Source: Streptomyces sp. BK340 (GTDB lineage Bacteria; Actinomycetota; Actinomycetes; Streptomycetales; Streptomycetaceae). From it: a stretch of DNA of 64,000 bases. Shown here one piece after another: positions 45,935-53,072 of the stretch. The DNA lies in contig NZ_VISR01000001.1 in assembly GCF_007827595.1 (NCBI RefSeq), forward strand, positions 434,001 to 498,000. Reading direction: 5' to 3'. The position numbers were made by a program, and so were the translations under genes. Each line of letters begins with the position of its first letter. Position 1 is the first letter of the stretch. The notes under the pieces were generated by a model. The model saw nothing but the letters and a program-made list of their open reading frames with translations. It did not search any database and was not told the DNA's origin.

Positions 45935-46615
45935 TCAGTCCGTCCTCGGACGTACCAGTCCCGACTCGTACGCGATGACGACGAGCTGAGCCCTGTCCCG
46001 GGCGCCCAGCTTGGCCATGGCCCGGTTGACGTGCGTCTTCACCGTCAGCGGGCTGACTTCCAGGCGTTCGGCGATCTCGTCGTTGGAGTGGCCGCCGGCG
46101 ACCTGGACGAGCACCTCCCGCTCCCGGCCGGTGAGCGCGTCGAGGCGCTCCGAGCGGGCGGGGTCGCGGCCGTCGTCGCCGTCGCCCTGGGCGAGGAAGC
46201 GCGCGATCAGGCCCTTGGTCGCGGCCGGGGACAGCAGCGCCTCGCCGCCCGCGGCGACCCGGATGGCGTTCAGCAGCTCCTCGGGCTCGCTGCCCTTGCC
46301 GAGGAAGCCGGAGGCCCCGGCGCGCAGGGACTGCACCACGTAGTCGTCGACCTCGAAGGTCGTCAGGATGACCACGCGGACGTGGGCGAGCGCCGGGTCG
46401 GCGCTGATCAGACGGGTGGCGGCGAGGCCGTCGGTGCCGGGCATCCGGATGTCCATGAGGACGATGTCGGGGCCGTGCTCCTTGGCCAGCCGGACCGCCT
46501 CGGCACCGTCGGAGGCCTCCCCGACGACCTCCATGTCGGGCTCGGAGTCGACCAGCACCCGGAACGCGCTGCGCAGCAGTGCCTGGTCGTCGGCGAGCAG
46601 GACACGGATCGTCAT
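45935..46615 (-). CDS. NarL/FixJ-family response regulator
   Basis: 226 aa from ATG 46615, whose start overlaps the sensor gene's stop by 4 bp. Receiver domain: IRVLLADDQALLRSAFRVLV (acidic pair), IVLMDIRMPGTDGL (phospho-acceptor Asp), VVILTTFEVDDYV (switch Thr) and FLGKGSEPEELL (Lys). The LuxR-type DNA-binding domain is LTGREREVLVQVAGGHSNDE followed by IAERLEVSPLTVKTHVNRAM. It is the partner of the kinase encoded immediately upstream. A plausible target is the RND permease gene downstream. Confidence 0.94.
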   Translation of the reverse strand: MTIRVLLADDQALLRSAFRVLVDSEPDMEVVGEASDGAEAVRLAKEHGPDIVLMDIRMPGTDGLAATRLISADPALAHVRVVILTTFEVDDYVVQSLRAGASGFLGKGSEPEELLNAIRVAAGGEALLSPAATKGLIARFLAQGDGDDGRDPARSERLDALTGREREVLVQVAGGHSNDEIAERLEVSPLTVKTHVNRAMAKLGARDRAQLVVIAYESGLVRPRTD

Positions 46616-47832
46616 GCGGGCCCTCCCGGTGCCGTCGTACGGGTCTGGACCGGCAGGATCGCATGGACGCGGAAGCCGCCGCCGTAGCGGGGTCCGGTGG
46701 TGAGGGTGCCACGCAGCGCGGTGACCCGCTCGCGCATGCCGAGCAGCCCGTGCCCGCCGCCGGCCCCGGGTTCGGCGGCCTCGCCCGAGCCGTCGTCCAG
46801 GACGGTGACCTCGATGTTCGGTCCGACGCGTACGACGCTGACCTCGGCCTTGGCGTCGGTGCCCGCGTGCTTCTGCACGTTGGTCAGGGCCTCCTGGACG
46901 ATCCGGTAGGCGGCCAGGTCGACGGCGGCCGGGAGCTCGGTGCCGTGGTCGGTGCGGGCCACCTCGACGGGGAGTCCGGCGCTGCGGAAGGTGCCGGCGA
47001 GGTCCTCCAGACGGCTGAGGCCGGGTGCGGGCTCGGTGGGGGCCTCGGGATCGCCGGACTGACGGAGCAGGCCGACGGTGGCGCGCAGTTCGTCCAGCGC
47101 GGAGCGGCTGGCCTCGCGGACGTGGGCGAGGGCCTCCTTGGCCTGGTCGGGCCGTCGGTCCATGACGTGGGCGGCGACTCCGGCCTGCACGTTGACCAGC
47201 GCGATGTGGTGGGCGACGACGTCGTGCAGATCGCGGGCGATGCGCAGCCGCTCCTCGGCGACCCGGCGGCGGGCCTCCTCCTCGCGGGTGCGCTCGGCCC
47301 GCTCGGCGCGCTCCCGCATGGCCTGGACGACCGCGCGGCGGCTGCGCACCGCGTCCCCGGCGGTGGCGCCGATGCCGGTCCAGGCGAGCACGCCAAGGTT
47401 CTCCTGCGCGTACCAGGGCAGGGGGCCGCCGAGCATGGCGGCGGCGGTCAGCACGGTCATGGTGAGCAGGCCCACGCGCCAGGTCGTGGTGCGGTCGGTG
47501 GCCGAGGCGACGGTGTAGAGGGCGACCACGGCGGACATGGCGACCGGTGCGCGCGGGTCGCCGGTGACGCACTCGATCAGGGCGAGGGTGCCGGTGACGG
47601 CGAGGACCGTCTTGGGCGCGCGGCGGCGGAAGACGAGGGCGGCGGCGCCGAGGGTCATCAGGAGCAGGCTGAGCGGGTCCGGGCTGCGGACGCCCCAGCT
47701 GACGCCGTTCTCCCCGCGGGGGTCCACGAAGGAGCCGGCCACCATGCACATCAGCACGCCCGCCGCGATGGCCGCGTCCAGCGCGAGGGGGTGCGCCTTC
47801 AGGCTGCACCGAGCGCGTTCGAGAGTGCTCAC
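46612..47832 (-). CDS. two-component sensor histidine kinase (HisKA_3)
   Basis: 406 aa from GTG 47832. The N-terminal half has about four to five hydrophobic spans (ALDAAIAAGVLMCMVAGSF, LLLMTLGAAALVFRR, APVAMSAVVALYTVASATD, VGLLTMTVLTAAAMLGG) with short external loops. The phospho-acceptor motif is EERLRIARDLHDVVAHHIAL. The HATPase_c domain has YRIVQEALTNVQKHAG (N-box) and VTVLDDGSGEAAEPGAGGGH (G boxes). It belongs to the intramembrane-sensing kinases with small outside loops, often cell-envelope stress sensors such as LiaS/VraS relatives. Stimulus unknown. Confidence 0.93.
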   Translation of the reverse strand: MSTLERARCSLKAHPLALDAAIAAGVLMCMVAGSFVDPRGENGVSWGVRSPDPLSLLLMTLGAAALVFRRRAPKTVLAVTGTLALIECVTGDPRAPVAMSAVVALYTVASATDRTTTWRVGLLTMTVLTAAAMLGGPLPWYAQENLGVLAWTGIGATAGDAVRSRRAVVQAMRERAERAERTREEEARRRVAEERLRIARDLHDVVAHHIALVNVQAGVAAHVMDRRPDQAKEALAHVREASRSALDELRATVGLLRQSGDPEAPTEPAPGLSRLEDLAGTFRSAGLPVEVARTDHGTELPAAVDLAAYRIVQEALTNVQKHAGTDAKAEVSVVRVGPNIEVTVLDDGSGEAAEPGAGGGHGLLGMRERVTALRGTLTTGPRYGGGFRVHAILPVQTRTTAPGGPA

Positions 47833-47858
47833 CCGGTGAGGGTACGGGGCCCGGCGGG

Positions 47859-48649
47859 GTGCCGGAACAGAGCGAGGCACAGCTCACCCGCCGCCGGCTG
47901 TCGAGCGCTGTTCGCGCGGCGTACGGTGGCCGGACGCCCGGTGTTGGCCCCACCGCCGACTCCGGCTCGGCCGCGGCCGCCTCGGTCACCTCGGTCACCT
48001 TCGGCAGCGCCGGGCAGAGCGTGCGCGACGACCTGGTGGCCTGGGACGAGGCGAACGGCGACCGCTACGGCTTCGCCGCGGGGACGGCCGACGGCCAGAC
48101 CCCGAGGCAGGTGGACGGCTTCGACGTGGAGGGCCTGGAGTTCGCGCCGGGCTCCTCCCCCACCGCCTACGTCGGCTTCCGCGCCCCGGTAGTGCCGCCG
48201 TAGACGGGCGGGACGGCGCTGATCGTGCCGGTGACCGACATGGACAAGGTGGGCACGGCACGAAGGCCACGTTCGGCGCCCCCGTCGAGCTGGACCTCGG
48301 CGGGCTGTCCCTCCGTGACCTGCGCCGAGGCACCCAGGGCCGGTTCCTGATCCTGGCCGGGTCCTGGGCGGCCGACGACAACAGCGGCCCGCGGGCCCTG
48401 TACGGCTGGGACGGCGTGGCGGGACACCGGCCGGTGAAGGTGCCGGACCTGCCGGCCTCGGACGCCGGGGCCCGGGAGTCCGTCGTGTCCGTGACCGGCC
48501 TGGACGCCGCCGACGGCCGGGTGCGGCTGATCACCGACGACGGTGCCGCCGAGCTCTGCGGCGACGCCACCGCGGCGAAGGACCTCAGCCACCCGAAGTG
48601 GCAGAAGTCCCGCACCGCCTGGTTCACCCCGAGCCGGCCCCGGCCGGGC
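47859..48649 (+). pseudogene. decayed gene for a secreted actinobacterial protein (DUF3616-like)
   Basis: One continuous protein can be traced in two frames. Frame 1 gives VTSVTFGSAGQSVRDDLVAW, DVEGLEFAPGSSPTAYVGFR, then APVVPP and TAG (48201-48203), then TGGTALIVPVTDMDKVGT. Frame 2 resumes with ATFGAPVELDLGGL, RFLILAGSWAADDNS, YGWDGVAGHRPVKVPDLP, VRLITDDGAAELCGD and ends near KSRTAWFTP. The frame change coincides with a tandem GGCAC-GGCAC at 48252-48261. Removing one copy restores the frame. No signal peptide or N-terminal domain remains. The family call is from memory. No functional product is expected. Confidence 0.75.
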
Positions 48650-48928
48650 TCAGCCCGGGATCAGTCCGTCGTCGCTCAGCAGCTCCCGGACCTCCGCGAG
48701 CGTCGCGTCCGGGGACGGGAGGATCAGCTCCGAGGGTTCCAGGGAATCGTCCGGCAGCGGGGTGCCGAGCCGGCGGACGGCGTCCAGGAGAGCGGTGAGC
48801 GTGCGGCGGAAGCCCGCGTCGTCGCCGCTCTGCACCTCGGCCAGCAGGTCGTCGTCCAGCTTGTTCAGCTCGGTGAAGTGGGCGTCGTCCAGCTTCACCT
48901 GGCCCTCCCCCATGATCCGTACGATCAC
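48650..48928 (-). CDS. pspAA: PspA-associated protein PspAA
   Basis: 92 aa from GTG 48928, which lies 34 bp after the pspA stop on the same strand. VIVRIMGEGQVKLDDAHFTE, LNKLDDDLLAEVQSGDDAGF and RRTLTALLDAVRRLGTPLPD are the signature of the PspAA domain family, small cytoplasmic partners of PspA in actinobacteria. The tail SDDGLIPG is common at the family's end. It is expected to take part in the phage-shock or membrane-damage response by binding PspA. Confidence 0.85.
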   Translation of the reverse strand: MIVRIMGEGQVKLDDAHFTELNKLDDDLLAEVQSGDDAGFRRTLTALLDAVRRLGTPLPDDSLEPSELILPSPDATLAEVRELLSDDGLIPG

Positions 48929-48962
48929 GTCGGCCTCCTCGGCTCGGGGTCCCGGCGCCCGG

Positions 48963-49754
48963 CTACTGCTTGTCGAAGCGCGGGGTGTCCTGCGGCTGCT
49001 GCTGGGACTGCCCCTGGCCGTTGCCGCCCTCGATCGCCTGCTGCGGCGAGCCTCCGGCCAGCTCCGCCTTCATGCGCTGCAGTTCCAGCTCTACATCCGT
49101 ACCACCGGAGATCCGGTCCAGCTCGGCCTGGAGGTCGTCCTTGGCCATGCCGGTGGGGTCGTCCAGGGCGCCGGAAGCGAGCAGCTCGTCGATGGCGCCG
49201 GCCCGGGCCTGGAGCTGGGCGGTCTTGTCCTCGGCGCGCTGGATGGCCAGGCCGACGTCGCCCATCTCCTCGGAGATGCCGGTGAAGGCCTCGCCGATGC
49301 GGGTCTGGGCCTGGGCGGCGGTGTAGGTGGCCTTGATGGTCTCCTTCTTCGTACGGAAGGCGTCCACCTTGGCCTGCAGGCGCTGGGCCGCGAGGGTGAG
49401 CTTCTCCTCCTCGCCCTGGAGGGTCGCGTGCTGCGTCTCGAGGTCCGTGACCTGCTGCTGGAGGGCGGCACGGCGGGACAGCGCCTCCCGGGCCAGGTCC
49501 TCACGGCCGAGCGCGAGCGCCTTGCGGCCCTGGTCCTCCAGCTTGGAGGACTGCTGCTGCAACTGGTTGAGCTGGAGTTCCAGGCGCTTGCGGGAGGTCG
49601 CCACGTCGGCCACACCGCGGCGCACCTTCTGCAGCAGCTCCAGCTGCTTCTGGTACGAGTAATCGAGGGTCTCGCGCGGGTCCTCGGCCCGGTCAAGGGC
49701 CTTGTTCGCCTTCGCGCGGAAGATCATCCCCATACGCTTCATGACACCGCTCAT
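48963..49754 (-). CDS. pspA: PspA/IM30 (ESCRT-III-like) membrane-stress protein
   Basis: 263 aa from ATG 49754. The N-terminal amphipathic helix is VMKRMGMIFRAKANKALDRA. The rest is a long coiled coil (QLELLQKVRRGVADVATSRK and LQLNQLQQQSSKLEDQGRKA), the hairpin of PspA/Vipp1. The C-terminal tail is Gln-rich and disordered. PspA oligomers bind stressed membranes and preserve proton motive force. In Streptomyces PspA is induced by envelope stress. It is followed by pspAA in one unit and lies close to the sensor kinase pair. Confidence 0.94.
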   Translation of the reverse strand: MSGVMKRMGMIFRAKANKALDRAEDPRETLDYSYQKQLELLQKVRRGVADVATSRKRLELQLNQLQQQSSKLEDQGRKALALGREDLAREALSRRAALQQQVTDLETQHATLQGEEEKLTLAAQRLQAKVDAFRTKKETIKATYTAAQAQTRIGEAFTGISEEMGDVGLAIQRAEDKTAQLQARAGAIDELLASGALDDPTGMAKDDLQAELDRISGGTDVELELQRMKAELAGGSPQQAIEGGNGQGQSQQQPQDTPRFDKQ

Positions 49755-50063
49755 GGGCTTCGCGCGCCCCCTTCTGACGGACTCCAGCTCACAGATCCTG
49801 CGACAGAACCCACAGTACGGGCCCTGACTCCATTACCGCACTGTTCGGGGAGTGATGAGCTCATCCCCAAGAACGACTGCGGACGGTACCGCTCCGGCGT
49901 GAGGAGTAGGTGGACCTCGGGGTGGGCTCCTCGGGACCCTTCGGTGACGGCCGGATGAAGCGTCTGCAACGTCCCCTCTGTCCCCCTACAGACGCCCGGT
50001 GTTGCCGGATCGTTCCCGGGTGGACTGGGGTCCATGCCCGGGGAGCCCGTACCCTTGGGTTTT
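49755..50063. other. 309-bp divergent intergenic region, no gene seen
   Basis: This stretch separates pspA (minus) from the DUF3043 gene (plus). I find no credible coding frame. TACCCT at about 50050 stands close to the GTG 50064 and may be the -10 of an almost leaderless transcript. Two-part GC hairpin potential occurs near 50015-50045. Confidence 0.5.
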
Positions 50064-50660
50064 GTGTTCCGTAGCCGTGCCAAGGAAGAGAAGGCCCCCG
50101 CCGACAAGGCGCAGGTGACCGACTCCAAGCAGCCCCGTGACCCGCAGGCCCCGAAAGGCAGGCCCACGCCCAAGCGCAGTGAGGCCCAGTCCCAGCGCCG
50201 CAGTGTCGCCAACACGCCGATGACGCGCAAGGACGCCTCCAAGCGTCAGCGCGAGGAGCGCCGGCAGGCGCTCGAACGGCAGCGCCAGGCGCTCGCCGGC
50301 GGCGACGAGCGTTACCTGCCCGCCCGGGACAAGGGTCCGGTGCGCAGGTTCGCGCGCGACTGGGTCGACTCTCGGTTCAACGTGGCGGAGTTCTTCCTGC
50401 CGCTGGCCGTGGTCATCCTGGTGCTCAGCGTGGTGCGGGTGCCGGCGATCCAGAACGTCGCGCTGCTGCTGTGGCTGATCGTGATCGTGCTGATCGTGCT
50501 CGACGCGGCCGTCAGCGGCTTCCGGCTGAAGAAGCGGCTGGCCGAGCGCTTCCCCGACCAGAACCGCCGTGGCGCCGTCGCCTACGCCCTGATGCGCTCC
50601 CTCCAGATGCGCCGGCTCCGGCTGCCGAAGCCGCAGGTCAAGCGCGGAGAGCGGCCCTGA
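50064..50660 (+). CDS. DUF3043 membrane protein
   Basis: 198 aa from GTG 50064 (VFRSRAKEEKAPADKAQ...). The N-terminal 100 residues are highly basic and Gln-rich (KQPRDPQAPKGRPTPKRSEA, KDASKRQREERRQALERQRQ), likely cytoplasmic and nucleic-acid- or membrane-binding. DERYLPARDKGPVRRFARDW precedes two hydrophobic helices (FFLPLAVVILVLSVVRV; ALLLWLIVIVLIVLDAAVSG). The C-terminus SLQMRRLRLPKPQVKRGERP is strongly conserved in Streptomyces as I recall. I recognise the family as DUF3043, of unknown function. It is coupled to the methyltransferase gene. Confidence 0.82.
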   Translation: MFRSRAKEEKAPADKAQVTDSKQPRDPQAPKGRPTPKRSEAQSQRRSVANTPMTRKDASKRQREERRQALERQRQALAGGDERYLPARDKGPVRRFARDWVDSRFNVAEFFLPLAVVILVLSVVRVPAIQNVALLLWLIVIVLIVLDAAVSGFRLKKRLAERFPDQNRRGAVAYALMRSLQMRRLRLPKPQVKRGERP

Positions 50661-51445
50661 GCGCAAAGGCATTCACCGGGGGCGCGGCAGACGCCTGGCT
50701 GAACAAGCTGGGCGGGCTGCGTGATGTCGTACGACAGGAGCTGGTGGCCCGGCAGCTCGACGAGCAGATAGCCGGGCGGTTCCCGGTGGGGCAGCGCCTT
50801 CGCGTGCTCGACGTGGGGATGGGCCAGGGCACGCAGGCGCTGCGGCTGGCCCGGCTCGGCCACCAGGTGACCGGTGTCGAGCAGGACGCGACGATGATCG
50901 CGGCCGCGCGCGAGGCGCTCGCCGGTGAGCCGGACGGCATCCGCGAGCGGGTCCGGCTGGTGCAGGGTGACGGCCGGGACACCGGTGTGCACTTCCTGCC
51001 CGGCAGTTTCGACGTGGTGCTGTGCCACGGGGTCCTGATGTACGTCGAGGAGCCCGACCCGCTGGTGGCGGGTCTGGCCCGGATGCTCGCGCCGGGCGGA
51101 CTGCTGTCCCTGCTGGTGCGCAACGGCGACGCGCTCGCCGTGCGGCCGGGCCTGTCCGGTGACTGGGCGGGCGCGCTGGCCGCCTTCGACACCACCACCT
51201 ACCGCAACCGCCTCGGCCTGGACGTACGGGCGGACCGTCTCTCGGCGCTCACCGCCACGCTCGCCGGTATCGGCGCCCCGCTGCACGCCTGGTACGGCGT
51301 ACGGATCTTCACCGACACGGCGGCGGACGACGCGCGGATACCGGACGACCTGGAGACGCTGCTGGCCGCCGAGGAGCGGGCCGGGCGGACGGATCCGTAC
51401 CGGGGGGTCGCGGCGCTGCTGCATCTGTGCGGGGTACGGGGCTGA
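50657..51445 (+). CDS. class I SAM-dependent methyltransferase with apparent CTG start
   Basis: 262 aa if initiated at CTG 50657, six bases after GGAGA and overlapping the upstream TGA by 4 bp. No ATG, GTG or TTG lies close by in frame. The SAM-binding core is RLRVLDVGMGQGTQALRLAR (motif I), VTGVEQDATMIAAAREAL (acidic end of strand 2), FDVVLCHGVLMYVEEPDPLV (motif IV) and LLSLLVRNGDALAV. The C-terminal half (TDPYRGVAALLHLCGVRG) resembles CmoA/TehB-like or small-molecule methyltransferases of Streptomyces. The substrate is unknown. Coupling suggests a link with the DUF3043 protein. Confidence 0.82.
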   Translation: MSAKAFTGGAADAWLNKLGGLRDVVRQELVARQLDEQIAGRFPVGQRLRVLDVGMGQGTQALRLARLGHQVTGVEQDATMIAAAREALAGEPDGIRERVRLVQGDGRDTGVHFLPGSFDVVLCHGVLMYVEEPDPLVAGLARMLAPGGLLSLLVRNGDALAVRPGLSGDWAGALAAFDTTTYRNRLGLDVRADRLSALTATLAGIGAPLHAWYGVRIFTDTAADDARIPDDLETLLAAEERAGRTDPYRGVAALLHLCGVRG

Positions 51446-51537
51446 GTCAGGCCCCGCGGAGTACGGGGAGTACGGTCTGAGTCCGTTCGGACGTACACGA
51501 CAAGTCCGTACATTCACCCCGAAGGGACACTCGGGGC

Positions 51538-52608
51538 ATGGACGCTCCCCGTACCCGTGCCCTCAGGCGGGGCACCGTCGTCCCGCTGCTCGTCGCCGCC
51601 GCGCTCGTGGCGGCCGGCTGTACGGCCCCGGGCTCGTCGGCGAAGCAGGACGGCGCGACCGCCCGGGCGGCCCTCCCCCTGTCCGTGAACGACCTGCAGA
51701 ACCAGTACCTGAAGGTCATCAAGCGGGTGCTGCCGTCGGTCGTGCAGATCCAGGCGAGCCAGGACCTGGGCTCCGGGGTGGTGTACGACGACCAGGGGCA
51801 CATCGTCACCAACGCGCACGTGGTCGGCACCGAGAAGACCTTCAAGGTGACCACGGCCAGCAGCGAGGAGCCGCTCACCGCGAGCCTGGTGTACTCCTAC
51901 CCGGACCAGGACCTCGCGGTGATCAAGCTCGACAGGGTGCCGGCCGGGCTGCGGGCGGCGGCGTTCGGGAACTCCGAGAAGGTGCAGGTCGGTCACATCG
52001 TGCTGGCGATGGGCTCGCCGCTCGGGCTGTCGTCCAGCGTGACCCAGGGCATCGTCTCGGCGACCGGACGGACCGTCAGCGAGGGCAGCGCGGGCGGGGG
52101 TACGGGCGCGACCATCGCGAACATGGTGCAGACGTCGGCCGACATCAACCCGGGCAACAGCGGGGGCGCCCTGGTCAACCTGGACGGGGAGATCATCGGC
52201 ATCCCGACGCTGGCCGCCACCGACCCGAACCTCAGTGGCGGCGCGGCGCCCGGCATCGGGTTCGCCATCCCGGCGTCGATGGTGCGGACGGTCGCCGACC
52301 AGATCATCAGGAGCGGCAAGGTCGTCGACTCGGGGCGGGCCGCGCTCGGCGTCTCCGCGCGGACGGTCCTGGACGACAGCTACCAGCCGGCCGGGGCCGC
52401 GGTGGTCGCCGTCAGCAGCGGCGGCGCGGCCGGCCGGGCGGGGCTGCGGGCCGGTGATGTGATCACCAGGCTGGGCAGGGCCCCGGTGACCACCACCACG
52501 GAGCTGTCCGAGGCGCTGGCTGCTCTGCGGCCGGGGCAGAAGACGACGGTGACCTACCAGCGTGACGGCGTCGAGAAGACAGTGGAGGTGACGCTGGGCG
52601 AGGTGTGA
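51538..52608 (+). CDS. HtrA/DegP-like serine protease lipoprotein with PDZ domain
   Basis: 356 aa from ATG 51538. The signal peptide ends in the lipobox VAAGC, anchoring it outside the membrane. The trypsin-like triad is visible: His in IVTNAHVVGT, Asp in YPDQDLAVIKLD, Ser in DINPGNSGGALVN. A PDZ domain covers about 260-350 (GAAVVAVSSGGAAGRAGLRA, GDVITRLGRAPVTTTTELSE). It should degrade or refold misfolded proteins at the cell surface under envelope stress. It fits the surrounding pspA and two-component genes. A separate promoter upstream is likely (92-bp gap). Confidence 0.92.
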   Translation: MDAPRTRALRRGTVVPLLVAAALVAAGCTAPGSSAKQDGATARAALPLSVNDLQNQYLKVIKRVLPSVVQIQASQDLGSGVVYDDQGHIVTNAHVVGTEKTFKVTTASSEEPLTASLVYSYPDQDLAVIKLDRVPAGLRAAAFGNSEKVQVGHIVLAMGSPLGLSSSVTQGIVSATGRTVSEGSAGGGTGATIANMVQTSADINPGNSGGALVNLDGEIIGIPTLAATDPNLSGGAAPGIGFAIPASMVRTVADQIIRSGKVVDSGRAALGVSARTVLDDSYQPAGAAVVAVSSGGAAGRAGLRAGDVITRLGRAPVTTTTELSEALAALRPGQKTTVTYQRDGVEKTVEVTLGEV

Positions 52609-52656
52609 GGAGGGCGGCCACTGGCGAGGGCGGCCACTCCTCACCCCCCGATCGGG

Positions 52657-52869
52657 TTACGCCTCGTCGGCGTGCAGGCTCATCGGGCCGTAGATCTCGG
52701 TGGTCTCCTCGAACAGCCGCACCTGGTCCGCGCCGCCCTCCTTGAGGGCCTTCCAGTGCTCCCCGATCCAGGACTCGGCGTCCCCCTGCGTGGTGAACTC
52801 CTCCGGCTGCACCGCGGGCTGGACCTCCGTCCCGTCGGCCGTCTCGAACCGCCACGTCCATGCCGTCAT
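52657..52869 (-). CDS. small conserved hypothetical protein
   Basis: 70 aa from ATG 52869, with GGGAGG seven bases upstream. An earlier ATG at 52890 lacks this. The sequence TAWTWRFETADGTEVQPAVQ and EEFTTQGDAESWIGEHWKAL, followed by GADQVRLFEETTEIYGPMSL, is a compact alpha/beta pattern, well conserved in Streptomyces as far as I recall, with no known function. It is convergent with the HtrA-like gene (48 bp apart). Confidence 0.75.
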   Translation of the reverse strand: MTAWTWRFETADGTEVQPAVQPEEFTTQGDAESWIGEHWKALKEGGADQVRLFEETTEIYGPMSLHADEA

Positions 52870-52957
52870 GTGGGCCTCCCTTTGATCCAACTCTGCCCCG
52901 GAAGCGTATTCGCTCCGCCGGGTCGGCCGTTAGATGCTGTGGATCACCTGCTGGCCG

Positions 52958-52992
52958 GTGGGGGCCGGTCGCGCCCACGCGGCGGAGCCGCA
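52958..52992. repeat. 35-bp intergenic repeat, copy 2
   Basis: The exact reverse complement of the sequence at 35170-35204. It starts GTGGGGGCCGGTCGCGCCCA and ends GGCGGAGCCGCA. It lies 80 bp before the cobU start, in the leader of that gene. GC-rich hairpin potential here (GTGGG/CCCAC) may affect cobU transcription. I see no cobalamin riboswitch in this 203-bp stretch. Confidence 0.85.
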
Positions 52993-53072
52993 CGGCCCCG
53001 CGCCCCTTCACTGGTGCCCCTTCGGGGCTGCCAGGAGCGCGATACCTGCTCGGGCAAGGGAAAATCGATCTC

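Noticed and set aside
46616..47998. Long frame running from the response regulator back through the sensor gene
   Set aside because: It is a shadow of the histidine kinase gene. The regulator's own ATG at 46615 and the receiver motif mark the real start.
52891..53072. Possible cobalamin riboswitch before cobU (a CCAGGAG...ACCTGC string near 53030)
   Set aside because: The B12-box-like letters are split by extra bases and the other conserved cobalamin aptamer blocks are missing, so I do not call it.
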